Source: Punica granatum
Taxonomy: Eukaryota; Streptophyta; Magnoliopsida; Myrtales; Lythraceae
Direction: 5' to 3'
Length of the DNA stretch: 64,000 bases
Assembly: GCF_007655135.1 (NCBI RefSeq)
Contig: NC_045129.1
Location: 3,720,001 to 3,784,000 of the forward strand
Under the pieces are notes generated by a model. That model saw only the letters and a list, made by a program, of their open reading frames with translations, had not been told where the DNA came from and did not search any database. Made by a program: the position numbers and the translations under genes. Of the stretch, positions 37,895 through 50,394 are shown in pieces; the first letter of the stretch is position 1; each line of letters starts with the position of its first letter.

Positions 37895-40715
37895 TTATGA
37901 TATAGTACTTCACCACGTTAATCTTTGGCAATCTGAAAATGTCCAGCGGCTTTCAAATCCAGAGAGGATCACCGCAAGCAATTGGAATTGGAGGAAGCAC
38001 GAAAAGCCGGGCTTGCTCCAGCCGAGGTTGATGAAGATGGGAAAGAAATTAACCCCCATATTCCCCAGTATATGTCATCTGCACCTTGGTATCTTAATGC
38101 TGAGAGACCGGTAAGCTACCAGGCTTATTTGTTTTAATCTCTTTTGCCCTGGGCCTTCGTTAAAATTTGTGCTCATGGAAAATTGTTTTCTGTGTTTTCT
38201 AGAGTTTGAAACATCAAAGGAAATGGAAGTCTGATCCAAATTACACAAAATCATGGTATGATAGAGGCGCGAAGATATTTCAGGCTGATAAGTACCGAAA
38301 GGGAGCTTGTGAAAAGTAAGTTGGCCTTTCTTTTCTTTTAAGCAAGTTTTCTCTACCCTCCATACGCCATTCAGCAACATTATTTATGCTTTTCTAAAGC
38401 ATGTGAAATGGCATTATTTTGCTGTGCCGATATCTGTGGAGGTTGGACCTACATTTATAGTCGAGTAGTGCATATGTTTGTGTAGGTTGTTTGGCCCTTA
38501 GGTTAATTTTAGAAACAGTAATGCTTATAATTTGCACCAAGTCTCACCTGTAGATCTAATTAGCCAGGGCTGCTTATATTTTTGTTATTGCATTATTTGT
38601 GTCATTTTCTCTTGTAAGTATTTTATGGATGTGGAGAACTGTATATATTTTCATTGACCTGACATAAGTAACATGGGTTGTTGCTTTTGTCTTCAATGTG
38701 CTTTGTTGTAGTTGTGGTGCAATGACACATGATGCAAAATCGTGCATGGACAGACCTCGGCAAAAGGGAGCAAAGTGGACGAACATGCACATTGCACCAG
38801 ATGAGAAGATAGAGACATTCGAGCTTGACTATGATGGCAAACGAGACCGATGGAATGGATATGATGCAACAACTTATGCTCGTGTCATTGAGAGATATGA
38901 AGCGAGAGACGAGGCCAGAAGAAAGTACCTGAAAGAACAGCAGCTTAAGAAATTAGAGGAGAAAAACAATAAGCAGGATGGTGAAGGCGAGGTCAGTGAT
39001 GAGGATGAGGAGGAGGAGGAGGACGATGATGATGATTTGAAGGTTGATGAGGCCAAGGTGGATGAAAGCAAGCAGATGGACTTTGCTAAGGTGGAGAAAC
39101 GTGTCCGTACAACCGGTGGTGGAAGTACAGGAACTGTCAGGTATTTTCAATATCACTTTTCTAAGTTGCCTCCCATGAATTGTTTCTATGTCGGGTTGGT
39201 GGTGATTTATGTATGCATTCAGCGTAACACTAACAGTTCATATTTTGTTGCAGAAATCTGCGTATTCGGGAGGACATTGCCAAATACCTATTGAATCTTG
39301 ATGTCAATTCTGCATATTATGATCCTAAGACTCGGTCCATGCGTGAAGATCCTCTTCCTGATGCTGATCCAAATGAGAAATTCTATTTAGTGGGTCCCTT
39401 TTAAGATTGATACATGGCCCCTTACATTATGTCTTTACCTGTTTTGTATGAGGTAAATAATTTTGCTATGATGGATCTTGCAGGGTGATAATCAATATAG
39501 ACTGAGTGGTCAAGCTATGGAGTTCAAGCAACTCAATCTTCATGCTTGGGAAGCTTTTGACAAGGGCCAAGACATCCACATGCAAGCTGCTCCTTCTCAA
39601 GCTGAATTGCTATATAAGAATTACAAGGTTATCAAGGAGAAGTTAAAGTCGAAGGTGAAGGACACCATTATGGAGAAGTACGGGAATGCTGCCAGTGAAG
39701 AGGAATTGCCAAGGGAGCTCCTTCTGGGTCAAAGTGAAAGGGAAGTGGAATATGATCGTGCTGGCAGAGTTATTAAGGGCATGGTATGTGATATAAAATC
39801 TACTCATCACTATATGTTTCCTACTCTTTCTTCTGGTTTGTATGTTGTTTGCAAATCCTTCACAATTGTTTCAACTTTTTGTCTTGCATCAGGAGATGGC
39901 TCTTCCTAAAAGCAAGTATGAAGAAGATCTTTTCATCAACAACCACACGACGGTTTGGGGATCATGGTGGAAGGATCATCAATGGGGCTACAAGTGCTGC
40001 CAACAGACAATCCGCAACAGTTACTGCACTGGTAGTGCTGGAATTGAGGCTGCTGAAGCTGCGGCAGATCTGATGAAGACTAATATAGCCCGTAAAGCAG
40101 CAAATGACGGTCAGTGTTTAAATTCAACTCATTTTAATCTACTTTAATTATTCCCATATAAGTCGCTATTCTCATCCAATTTTATTGGTGGTCACAGAGA
40201 CGCCTGCTCCAGCAGAAGAGAAAAACCTTGCAACCTGGGGTAGTGAGGTGCCTGATGACCTGGTGATTGATGAAAAATTACTCAGAGAGGCCCTGAAGAA
40301 GGTACACTTTGGGAACCGGATATCCTTCTTTTGCTTGGATTTATGGAGTTGTAACATATGAAATTATTGATCTGCATGGTGGCATAGGCTACTCTCTCCC
40401 TTTTGATTTCTCTTATGTGTGTGGTAATCAAGCTGTATTAACATGGGAAACTTTTTTGATTGGGCAGGAGGATGAACGAAGGAGAGAAGAAAGGGATGAG
40501 AGAAAGCGCAAGTATAATGTCAGATATAATGATGAGGTATTGTTCCGTCATCCTGTTCTGACTGTGCAGTCATCACTTACAAAATCCTAGGATGGACTTT
40601 TTATTTTATTGTTTTGTTGACATGATTCAATTGATAGGTCACCGCGGAGGAGATGGAGGCGTACCGGATGAAGAGGGTACACCATGACGATCCTATGAAG
40701 GATTTTCTGCACTAG
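37372..40715 (+). CDS. SLU7: Pre-mRNA splicing factor SLU7
   Basis: Ten exons (37372-37387, 37947-38110, 38203-38315, 38712-39140, 39254-39389, 39484-39783, 39893-40109, 40198-40301, 40468-40536, 40638-40715) join in frame to give 541 residues, close to the usual plant length. SLU7 acts in the second step of nuclear splicing, in 3' splice-site choice. A CCHC zinc knuckle lies at residues 96-109 ([14 protein letters not shown]), followed by [11 protein letters not shown], an acidic stretch near 195-208, and a conserved core with [12 protein letters not shown] and [13 protein letters not shown]. The protein ends [13 protein letters not shown]. The first exon holds only five complete codons, so the start depends on splicing; it gives [17 protein letters not shown], as expected for the family. 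Intron 1 holds a 32-base C tract. No lesion seen. Confidence 0.96.
37860..37891 (+). repeat. Homopolymer of 32 cytosines in SLU7 intron 1
   Basis: An uninterrupted run of 32 C, about 55 bases before the intron 1 acceptor. The exact length may be affected by assembly error, since long homopolymers are hard to sequence. Confidence 0.85.
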
Positions 40716-41549
40716 AGTCCTGTCACTCTTATGGTTTAAAATCAATGTTGGGCATCCCATATGAAGGGTTAGTTTGTATATGCCTCATATGGCAGTAGGC
40801 GGTAAAGCTTATATGGCTTTCCGTGCTTCTAGAACGCAAATGCCACCTCTCAGGGTTTTGATTGTATTATATAGTTTCCTGTTCTAGATTACCACCAAGG
40901 GCAGAACAATACAATCTGCAGTTGTAAGGATCCGGTACTGTTTTTGACATGTTCCGACTCATCTTTATGTATTCGGGTTCATTCGTGAAGGTTTACTTAG
41001 ATCTACCACAGCTCAGTTGTTGAGCTAACAAGGTTAAGCCATGGACGGTTAATATGGAAGAACATGGCAGGTCGGGTTGAGAGAGAGAATTTCTTTTTGG
41101 CCAATAAAATATGGACAATTCATTTGTAAGAAGATTGGGCATGAAGAATACTCTTTCATATAACTTCTTTTTTTTTTTTTGCATAATAACGAACGTTTCT
41201 TATTAAATTATCAATATAAGAAGAATAATGTTTCGCATTAAATTTATTGATATGAACAATTGTTCTTGTGCGAGAAAAAACGCACTAAGATGCCATAACG
41301 TATTATTTGACTTCAACGCGAGAAAACAGAGCAACAATGCGTAAGGCGGGAAAGTCTACTTAAAAAAGAGTACAAATCATATGGAGGACGTGTCCCATTG
41401 GGACTTTCAGAGAAAAAGGCACATCTCTGTATCACTACTACATACAAAAGTATACTTATTTGCACGCAGTTACATGCTTTGTATTGATATGCAAGACCCC
41501 ATCAATCAATATACATGTATAAAAAGATACTGCATTCAATATATAGACA
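40716..41549. other. Convergent 3' regions of SLU7 and the DUF630/DUF632 gene
   Basis: SLU7 (+) and the DUF632 gene (-) face each other. Sequence on both sides is probably 3' UTR; the middle is AT-rich without a supported gene. Confidence 0.5.
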
Positions 41550-44500
41550 TCATTCCGTCGGGGAAGCTTCACCATTTACAGCGATCGGATGCTGCTGTGA
41601 TACCAACCTCAGCTCCTTGTACATGTCTGTGCAGGCAGCAGCAAAGCCCGCCATAGCAGTGAAGAGCTCGGGCATACGGTTCCTAAAACTCACCAGGGAT
41701 TTCTCCCTCACCTGCAGGCACACCCTCTCGTAAGCTTCCTGTTCTTCCTTCAACCTATTTTTGAGTACTTCAATTGCCACTTCCTTCTCTGCTAGGGCGT
41801 TCCTGTGGCGCTCATCATCAGCCTCCGCATCACCAGCTGGGGTCGTCCGCTCCATAAGCTTCCTCTTCCAGTCCTCAAAACTCCGCTCCTTGCGAGCGAG
41901 CTCCTTCCTTGTTTCCTCGCACTTGTCTCTCTGCTTGATTTCATCCTGTTGGAGATTCACAAGCGTGTCTATAACGGCACGGAAGTTATAGATTGCGGTT
42001 CGTGCAAGCTCATCAGGGAGTTTCTCAAGGCCATCCTGCCAAGCATGGAGGAGTTTCTTAATTGGGGGGCTCTGGGCCCGAGGAGGGGAAGAAACCCTCT
42101 CCTTCAAGCTGCTCTCTATTGGGACCAGGTTCAACCTCAACCAACTGTATAGTGCTTTTACGTACTTCCTCTGATTATCCACAAGCAATCCAGACTGCAA
42201 GTGCCATTCTCCGACTACATTAAGAAGCTGAATGGTTCGACCATGATGGTGATCACTTGTCTCCTTAGGTGATTGGGAGATGTCCAGATATTTTAAGTTG
42301 AGCACAATCTTTTGTTGAGTGTAATGGTGATCCCTCATGATCTCCCACATTCTAGCCATCCTGTACTCAAAAGAAGAAAGTCAACATGTGCTCGATTCCT
42401 TTATCTTCTCCAGACAATATTAAAGATAAATGTGCCTTGGGATGCACTTCAGGGGAGACCTTTTTTGGAACTGAGCATGAAAAATTCTAAGCGCGACTTT
42501 TACATAAGAAACTGAGAGCCAGAATCACTTTCCCAAGCCCAACACAGAATAATAGATTGAGAAACGACTCCCTAGATCTCAATGAAAAGGGCAAAATATC
42601 TTATTGTTAAACAAGTACAGGGACGATAAATCACAATGTAATATGAATGAGGAATACTAGATTATGATCGAAGCTCTGAAGAAGCTTCCATCTTGAACAA
42701 AGTTCCAAGTTTAAGGACACCCAAGGATCAAAGAAAAGAAAAACTAATTTGCAGTGAGGATAGGATCTATGAAAGCAGCTTCTGAATCATCTCCAAAGAA
42801 AAAGAATTTACTGAATAGAAAACAGTCGATCCAATAATGCAGAAAAGGAAGTTAGGGCATATAATGCGGCTAGAATACTATCCAATAAAGAAAATCCATT
42901 GGTACATTCAAATATCATATATGCAGGTGCAGACTTACCCATCCACTAACTGCACAAGCTTTGGGTACAATTGTTCATCTCTCAGACGATTTATTTCTGA
43001 AACAGTTGAATCCATGGATTGCATGTCAACGATGTATCTCGTGTGCAAATGACTCACAGCCGCTTTTATTTTCTCCAGAGATTCAGAGCTGGTGCTACGT
43101 TTCTTTTGCTTGTTAAGCATAGCAACCTTCTTTTGATAGTCGATTTTCAATTGCTCACCTCCCTATCCATAAAAGAAATCACCATTTAACTTGAATCAAA
43201 GTCCAGTGAATTACGAGCAAAAAACTAATGAGAGAAATCTACTCGCAAGTGCATAACTTCAAGCACTATAGAACTAGAAGAACAAGGTAAACATGGAGAA
43301 TGAATGTAAACAATGAGGCGATCCACCAATCACTTACCTTCACTTCATCGTACAACTTCTTCTCCCAAGCCAACAACTTATCCAAGACAGTGGCATGAGT
43401 TTCATTTTCTTCAGAATCGAAGTCATCCTTCCCATCATCAGCATTCTGCAACCCCCTAAACGACCGATTCCAAGTAATAACACGCATCACCCTTGCTGAG
43501 TGGTCAATATGACCTGCAGAAAAGGAAGGTGGTCTCAACAATATGGGTGTCCAAGCTACAAAAGGAACCATCTTTATTACTGAGAACGTGACCCATCAAG
43601 AAGGACCAGTAAGACAATCGCAATATCACCCCAAATTCACAAAATTGAAGCGATCCGAGATGAGAACACGCTAAAGGTAGGACTTCTTTACCGCGATTAT
43701 CTGCAAAATTTGAGTGGTAATGCAACCGAGTAGCCTCCAGCATCTTTGACACTTCATGGGCACTCTCCGAAGCCTTCAGGAAATGATCATCAAGCTCCAC
43801 AAATATCAGGGCCAAATTGATATTCTTCTGGGACCTCTTCCCCTCTGCTCCCATAGATCCTCCCTTCCCTTTCTTCAGAATCTTCCCTCCCACTGGGGGT
43901 GGTGGGGGCGGTTCCACCACCTTCTCCATTGCCGGTTCTGGAGCCACATCGGCATGGCGTTCCACTCTCCCGGGCATTTCATCATGGACCTTCGCCTCTA
44001 TATGCTGCTTATCGACCTTGACCTCCTCCACCACCTCGCTCAGGCTTGGTCCAGGCACGTTCTCCACAGGAGGAAAGAAGTAATCGTAATAGTCCTGAGG
44101 AGGGGTGGCAAGGGGCTGGCTTTCCACATGAGGCGGCGCCGCCGCCGATCGTGGCGGAGATGGCGGCTTCTGCGGCGGCTGGGGCCGACCCCTGCTGCTC
44201 CTATGCCTAAGACTGCCGCTTGCCTCGCTCTCCAGCTCATCTTCCTCATCGCCCTCCTGGATCGTCGGCTCCACCTGCCTTCCCTCCTCCTTCAGGATCT
44301 TTATCTCCGGGGCGCTAACCGCCCGCTGGAGCGGTGCCTGAGAGCCGAAGTTCGGCAAAGGCGGAGGCGGCACCGGAAACTCGTAAGAGAGCTGAGCTGC
44401 CGCAGCGGCGGGGCCTGAGTGACTGGGGGCGAGCTGGAGGGGATTCTGTACCTCTCCATGGGCATAATCACTAAGGGCAGCGCCGGTGTTCTTGAGGGCC

Positions 44501-44628
44501 ACCACGTAGGCGGAGTGGGCAGCGGCGAAGGCGTTCCGGAAGGCCAGGGCATCCTTCATGTGCTGCTTCCGCTCCTTGCATCGGATGACAGCCTCTTCGT
44601 CCTCGATCTTCGACTGCGTGCACCCCAT
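41550..44628 (-). CDS. DUF630/DUF632 protein (NRG2 / REL2-like)
   Basis: Four exons (44628-43692, 43513-43338, 43162-42939, 42360-41550) join in frame to give 715 residues. The N-terminus MGCTQSKIEDEEAVIRCKER is the DUF630 signature and has a glycine-2 myristoylation signal. An in-frame ATG 12 codons upstream exists, but starting there would bury the signal, so the later ATG is chosen. A proline-rich, disordered middle (about 80-270) contains PVPPPPLPNFG and VVEPPPPPPVGGK. From about 285 to 620 comes the DUF632 region with FVELDDHFLKASESAHEVSK, LLAWEKKLYDEVK and MWEIMRDHH. The tail is a coiled coil. Related proteins include Arabidopsis NRG2 (nitrate signalling) and rice REL2 (leaf shape). Which of these is the orthologue cannot be decided here. 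Confidence 0.92.
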
Positions 44629-45894
44629 AGCTCCGGCTCCTTCCCTTCTACAATCGCATGTCACGGAATAATAGCCGAATCCGCCGATTGAAGCTTCCCA
44701 AGCAGAAGATTCCGATCAATTGCTCCGTCTGCTACCTCTGATTCATTCCCAATTAGGGTTCTTCCGACAGCAACCGATCACTCTGACTCTTCTTCAGTCT
44801 TCAATTTCCAAGTTGCTGTTTTTAGGAAACAGCAGTGTACGTTCGCGAGGAAGACGAGAGGCGGTGGCGTGTGTTTCAGTGAAACGACAGCGTTTGCGCA
44901 ACGGAAGGAAACGAACAAAGTGAGAGCGTTAGGATTGGGAAGGAAATCTCCCGGGAATGTTTATGGAATGGGGATGGCACCGGAAAGGAATATCAATTCC
45001 ACAGCCCCAATACAGAGAGACGAGAGAATATAATACGGACAAAAGCTGTTGAGAAATGACATATGGTACTTCCTACATGTGAAATATAGGGTCAATCGTA
45101 AATGAACTCTGATACCGAGTCAATGTTCATTGTCGACCCGGAGCTCCAGTCCGAACATCTTGATTTGTCGTTCGACGTTACTAGCTGGATGCGGTTTTCC
45201 AGTGTGGGAGAATAAGTGGATAGCACATGAGGTGGTTGGTTCGCTTTATTGCAAACTTTTTTTAGCCCATCTTTGCCTAAAGCAACTTTAGGGACTGACA
45301 TCAAAACAAGATTCTCTTCTCTTATGAGAAGCTTGAAGCTTCTCATGTGCGCTGTAATGTGTTCCCAGTGCAATGGATCTGCAATGAAAAACATTACCTG
45401 AAACCCGGGACCCGGATGAGATTTATACAAGAATTCCATTAGAAATTCGGATTATCAGGAAACGACTCTAAATTAAGGAACTTTTGTTAACATAGCGGAC
45501 TACCAGGGTGGATAGAGAGAAAAAAATAATAATAATCACATTATCATTTGCCTCGGCTGAAAGCAATGTCAGATTCTCCATTGTTAGCTTCATTTTCAAG
45601 AAACCTTAGCCTTGTCTGTTTGAACACAGCCTTTTGGTCAAAGAAGCTATAACTTTAAGGCGTAAAATAAGGTCATAGATCTGCCTAATCTAACAATCGT
45701 GAATGGAGAAGACTATAGGCCGAAAGAAACAATGGGATTCGACTGAGTAAAGAGGAAGATTCCACAGTAGTGACCAGGAAATGGTCGAAAATATGTCATG
45801 AATTGCCATAGATCAACAGGATAGAATCGCGGTGTTACAGCTCGGTTGGCTTCAAAATTTATAAATGGAAGATGATCAAGAGTGGACCAACCTT
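44629..45894. other. Upstream region of the DUF632 gene and METTL22 3' region
   Basis: About 350 bases next to the DUF632 start are probably 5' UTR and promoter. The right part is METTL22 3' UTR. A 115-codon frame at 45092-45439 (-) has no recognised domain and is not called. Confidence 0.45.
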
Positions 45895-48800
45895 TCAAGA
45901 TCCCTCGACGTTTGACAGTAAAGAAGACTTTCCCCTGACATACTTGATCTCCCAAAGCTCAACATCATCTCCCCGATCATAAGAATCTATGTACCGTGGA
46001 ATTTGAGTAAGATCGATGCATTTGCCCACAAAACATGGCACCTCCTTGTCAACAATATCGTTTTCTGCATCATTCATTTATGAACCTCAGAATACTCCCT
46101 AAATGAACATTTAGAACGGGCATAGATAGGAAAGAAAGGAATGGCCATCTAATACGAGAATAGTGTATCCGGTGGTTTCACTCCAATTCCTTGCCATTCC
46201 CTCATACAAAAAGTGATAAGTATATTGCACGACAGTTACCTCCCTCGTCTCTGACAAAATCCCGAAAGTGAGAGTAACCATTTGCAACAACATCCATTTC
46301 ATCGAGATTGAAATTGTATCGCTTTTCCAATGCCAAATATAGTACCTGAATTCATGTCTCAGCATATCATGAATACTATATGCAATCCACTAAGTGGCCA
46401 TGCACGAATGCCAATACATACCTTTTCTATTGCTCGAGACATCAATCTCTCCAAGGTATTGAATAATGCATCAGTGAGATCATCGCTATAGATTACATCA
46501 GCAGCTAAAAGTAAAGAAGCGCCCTCAGCTGCTTCAATTTCTGAGCAAGTCCATGAGTACCTAAAAGATTTATCAGGTTTCTTCATTAGTTTCTACATCA
46601 CGCACCTACATCAAAAGATGTGCAGAAGAAGTGCGGACCTTACCTTTCTTGTGGTGCAATGTTCGTTAGTGTTACTTCAGGAGGCCACTGTTTCATCCAA
46701 TCAAGTTCACGTACATAAATAGCAGCTTTATAATTGAGAACTCCGTCATTGAGGTGGACATTCTTTAAGCAGTTCTCAAGGATATCATCTCCACGATCTG
46801 GGAACAAATACAGAACATGTGCTTGTTGAGATTAAACTTGGACATAAATAGAACCCATTAAAAAGAGAAATCAACTCATTCACAAGAAGTTGCTGTGACC
46901 GTGGAAGGATAATCAAAGCATTATAACCATCAAAGCTTTCAAAATGAAAAGAAACCATTAGAAAATTAGAAACAGTTCTCACCCACCCAACTCAACACAA
47001 AAATTAATTAAAAGTATAAATATAGCGAAATTGAGACCTGTGAGGAAAACTTTTTCAGCAGCACGTGCCAGCAACATACCAACCAGCCCTGTACAGACAG
47101 AAAAGAAGGCCTGTCATAGAAGAAATTTGAAGTATCTTAAATCGAGTAAACCCTCAGACCACAAGTAAAAGAGAACATAAATTAGATTTTCACAGCTGCT
47201 GAATAGGCTAGTAAGAGTTTTGTGAGAGAGAGAGATGATAGCACAAATCTGGCTTATACTAATTTAAGCTTCAATTTCCATGGCAGTAAATTTAAATGGA
47301 CGTTGGCTGATACATTTTGGAGCCCTGTCAAAGTTGGGCAGATAGACCATGAGAACTATACGCTTTCTAGTAAGTGGTTTCACGTCTGACTGTCAATTAA
47401 GATGTGGTCAGACATCATCAAAACATCATTTCAGCTGCCCACGCACTTCATAAGAAAAATGGCTTTCCCTATCATCCCCTTCCATAATTGAATAATGGAA
47501 AGAAGGCTTCTACGGCCTTAGTAATCAATCCATAAACTCCCTATGGGGGCTTGGGCACGTATATGGAACAGAGACGGATTAATATCGGGATAAAGAGAAT
47601 GACAATTTTGAAGAAAGCAATTAAAAGACAAACCTGTTCCAGCACCAAGTTCAACTGCAGTGATCTGATCTAGTTTGGATGAAGTAGACATAGTATGCCA
47701 CACAAAATCTGACAACACTAGTTCTGCTTTCCAGACCTGAACGGAGAAACAACTTATGAGCTTACTGGAAAACTGACTGAAAGGAGAGATTCTGAAAATA
47801 ATTGATACCTGTAAACCAACTCTGGGAATGGAAGATGTGATATTATGCTGTATGGTCACAGTAAAACAATGGGTAGATGGCTCTGCATTTTTAGTAAATT
47901 ATGCAGTTATAGTTACAAGAGGACAGAAAACAGCCTCTAACTAGACTCAAGGAAGACCATCCAAAGAGACCAGGTCAAAGTAGAGTAATATATGCTGGGC
48001 CAGAAGTGCGACATAGTTTATCCAATATGACTGAGAAATTCCAACGAGCAGCCCGATAATGGGGGAAAAAAAACAAAATCAAGAAATTCTTCTTGGAGTA
48101 ACTAGTAATTGACTGAATAATCCTAAAAGATAGCAGAATCTAAACTCAATTGTTTCTGGCTAGAATATATTACGAGAGTTTGTCAAGGGGTAACTCATGT
48201 AATCAGGGAAGCAGCATCTAATATTACTGCATTCAGTATAGTAAACTCTCCAAAGTTGCAGGCTCTCTCTCTCAAAATTGACACTCTTTCAGAAAATCCT
48301 GCCTTCGCTGCTAAGAAAAGGTTTGGAGATTCCCTTGATGCCACCTAAAAAGCATTTCGCAAAGAACTTGTTGAAGCACGAACATCCAAATCCCAACTCA
48401 TGGCAACACACTTAACATCTATACACATCTAAGCAGGTCATCTTGTCCACACAGTTTATATAAGATGCATGGCTTTTCGCAGGAAGTTCAACAAAAACAA
48501 GAGAACAGATAGTCCATAAAGCTACTTGAATACTCACTGCTCCGTCTTGTCAGAACAAGATCACCATCTTCGTCCACACAGACCTCTCCATGCTCCGGAG
48601 ATCGATCCTCTGCAGACAGGTTACTATCTCTGGTCACACAATCTACAAAAGCTTCAAATAACTAATTCAGAGAAAACATCATCCCGAAATTCTATAACAA
48701 ACCTCTTAATTCTCGAACAAACAGAATAGAAGAGCAAGTTCTAACAAAGTCACAGTTAACACTCTGCCATTCGGGAAAAATTTTCACTCTCACGAGCTCT

Positions 48801-49195
48801 CTGACTCTAGGCATAAAAGAGAAGTTGTCAAGTTCCCATCTTCATCAAAAATTCTTCCTGAAATGCAGATTTTTGAGCTTTTCCGAAGATGGTGAAGAGC
48901 AGGAGCTCTGGAGCAAATTCTTCACACAGTTCATCATCAATTGTGGCGATACTAACACAATCACAGGCTTTCCATCACCCGAGAAGCTATCAGAAAACAT
49001 AATACTCGACTGAGGAGCTAGGTTTGAAGTACCTGGTGGAATGGAGATGGTGAAGAGGGAGATGTGGGGGCCCGAGGTACCCGGAGGGCAGCCTATGTGA
49101 ACCTCACTCATCACCTCCTCCTCCTCTTCTTCATCATCTCTATTCGAATCTCCATCGTCGATGGCAGAAGTTGGCGATTCAACTCTCTGCTCCAT
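45895..49195 (-). CDS. METTL22: METTL22-type protein methyltransferase
   Basis: Nine exons (49195-49033, 48609-48538, 47882-47809, 47736-47634, 47088-47038, 46797-46644, 46560-46422, 46345-46240, 46064-45895) join in frame to give 343 residues. It is a class I, seven-beta-strand SAM-dependent methyltransferase: VELGAGTGLVGMLLA (about 131-145) is the SAM-binding motif, LTDRGDDILENCLKNVHLND follows it, and LLLAADVIYSDDLTDALF (about 224-241) corresponds to the region after strand 4. The piece TIQHNITSSIPRVGLQVWKA is typical of METTL22. The human protein methylates a lysine of Kin17; the plant substrate is inferred. The N-terminus is acidic and starts MEQRVESPT. Exon 3 (74 bases) was placed by phase and the AAATGCAG acceptor. 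Degenerate copies of the exon 2/intron 1 part recur at 53960-54570 and 63215-63365. Confidence 0.9.
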
Positions 49196-49315
49196 TGAGC
49201 TCCGAGGAGTGAGTGATTTCAGCTGCGAGCTATGAGCGCGCTCTGCTTTACAAAAATGGCGGAGAATTGGAAAATTGTGTTTTGCCCCCTGATGTTTTGC
49301 CTATTATTCGACTTC

Positions 49316-49905
49316 ACCCCAAATACAATTTTGCACTTTTCAATTTGCATTTGGGTTAGTGGTCTAAAATAAAACTTTTCACCTTTTATTAATTCTAGCA
49401 GGAATTTTTTTTCTTAACCTAAAAATATACAAACTATCAATTTGATATCAATGTTAGCACGACTTTCATTTTTTCGATCGGTGAGCCTCAATGGCAACCA
49501 CCGCTCGCCCGATCAAGGTTGCCCATGACGGCAAACGTTTTCCATAACCCCAATTAAGAGGATGGTGGCCGCCGAAGAGACTTCCACCACCTAGCTCCTT
49601 CATTCTTTTCTCGATTTTACTTTCTTTTTTTTTTTTTTTTTTTTTCAGATACGGGGCAATGAGGGCCTCATTGAGGCTCACCGCCACTCCTATAAGGTCA
49701 CCAGCAACCTCGGCTACCTTAATCGGAGGGTGTGGTCACAAGTTGAGACATGCTAAAACTGATATCAAATTGATAGTTTGTATATTTTTAAGTCGAGAAA
49801 AAAAGTCCGTGCTATAATTGATAAAATGTGAAAATTTTGTATTTTTTTAGACAATTAACTTTTTGCATTTTATTGTGGCCAGTGGGTTCATTTTATTCCG
49901 GCTAT
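49316..49905. mobile_element. Non-autonomous element with long inverted repeats
   Basis: Sequence near 49374-49462 returns as its reverse complement at about 49752-49846, including ATATACAAACTATCAATTTG, GATATCA, and TTAGCA (TGCTAA on the right). The similarity continues inward to a second inverted pair (CGGTGAGCCTCAATG and its complement near 49667-49683) and more weakly outward. The core between the arms is GC-richer than the flanks and holds a 20-plus T tract. The long arms with a non-transposase core suggest a Mutator-like foldback or Pack-MULE-like element. I could not define a target-site duplication. It sits between METTL22 and the first F-box pseudogene. Confidence 0.6.
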
Positions 49906-50394
49906 GTTCTCATCAACGAAAAAAAATGATTTTGGAGACACGAAGAAGTATTTATGTAAGCGAAATTGGGGACGTAAAATGGGCAAGAAGGTAAAAATTG
50001 TGACAGAAAGTTTTATCTATATTTAACTGTTGACGGATGAAATTAGTTAAAAAAAGTTTAATTAGAAATTGTTATAACTTTAGATTATTTTTTTTTTGGG
50101 GAAAATGAGTTGAAAAATATGAGAATTTGGTTGAGTTTGTTAAATGTGGAGAAACGATTTAAATGCTGGAAAAGAAAAAAAATTGAAACTTGCGGAGTCC
50201 AATAAAACCAAACCAAAGTCGGTTCATGTATTCAACCAATTCTCTCTATGGACTATACTCGGACGAACAGACCAGCCCATTATTAAACCATCTGTAGGAT
50301 TTAACCTCCTCAAATTGGGTTGCACACATAACCTATTTATGATGCGAAAACACTTCGCACAACCTCGTATCAGACATTGCACTAGAGCTCAAAT

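Noticed and set aside
43756..44418. 220-codon plus-strand frame opposite the DUF632 gene
   Set aside because: It is the antisense shadow of a GC-rich exon whose minus-strand product matches DUF630/DUF632.
45092..45439. 115-codon frame on the minus strand downstream of METTL22
   Set aside because: No recognisable domain. The position fits METTL22 3' sequence, and I could not link it to another exon.
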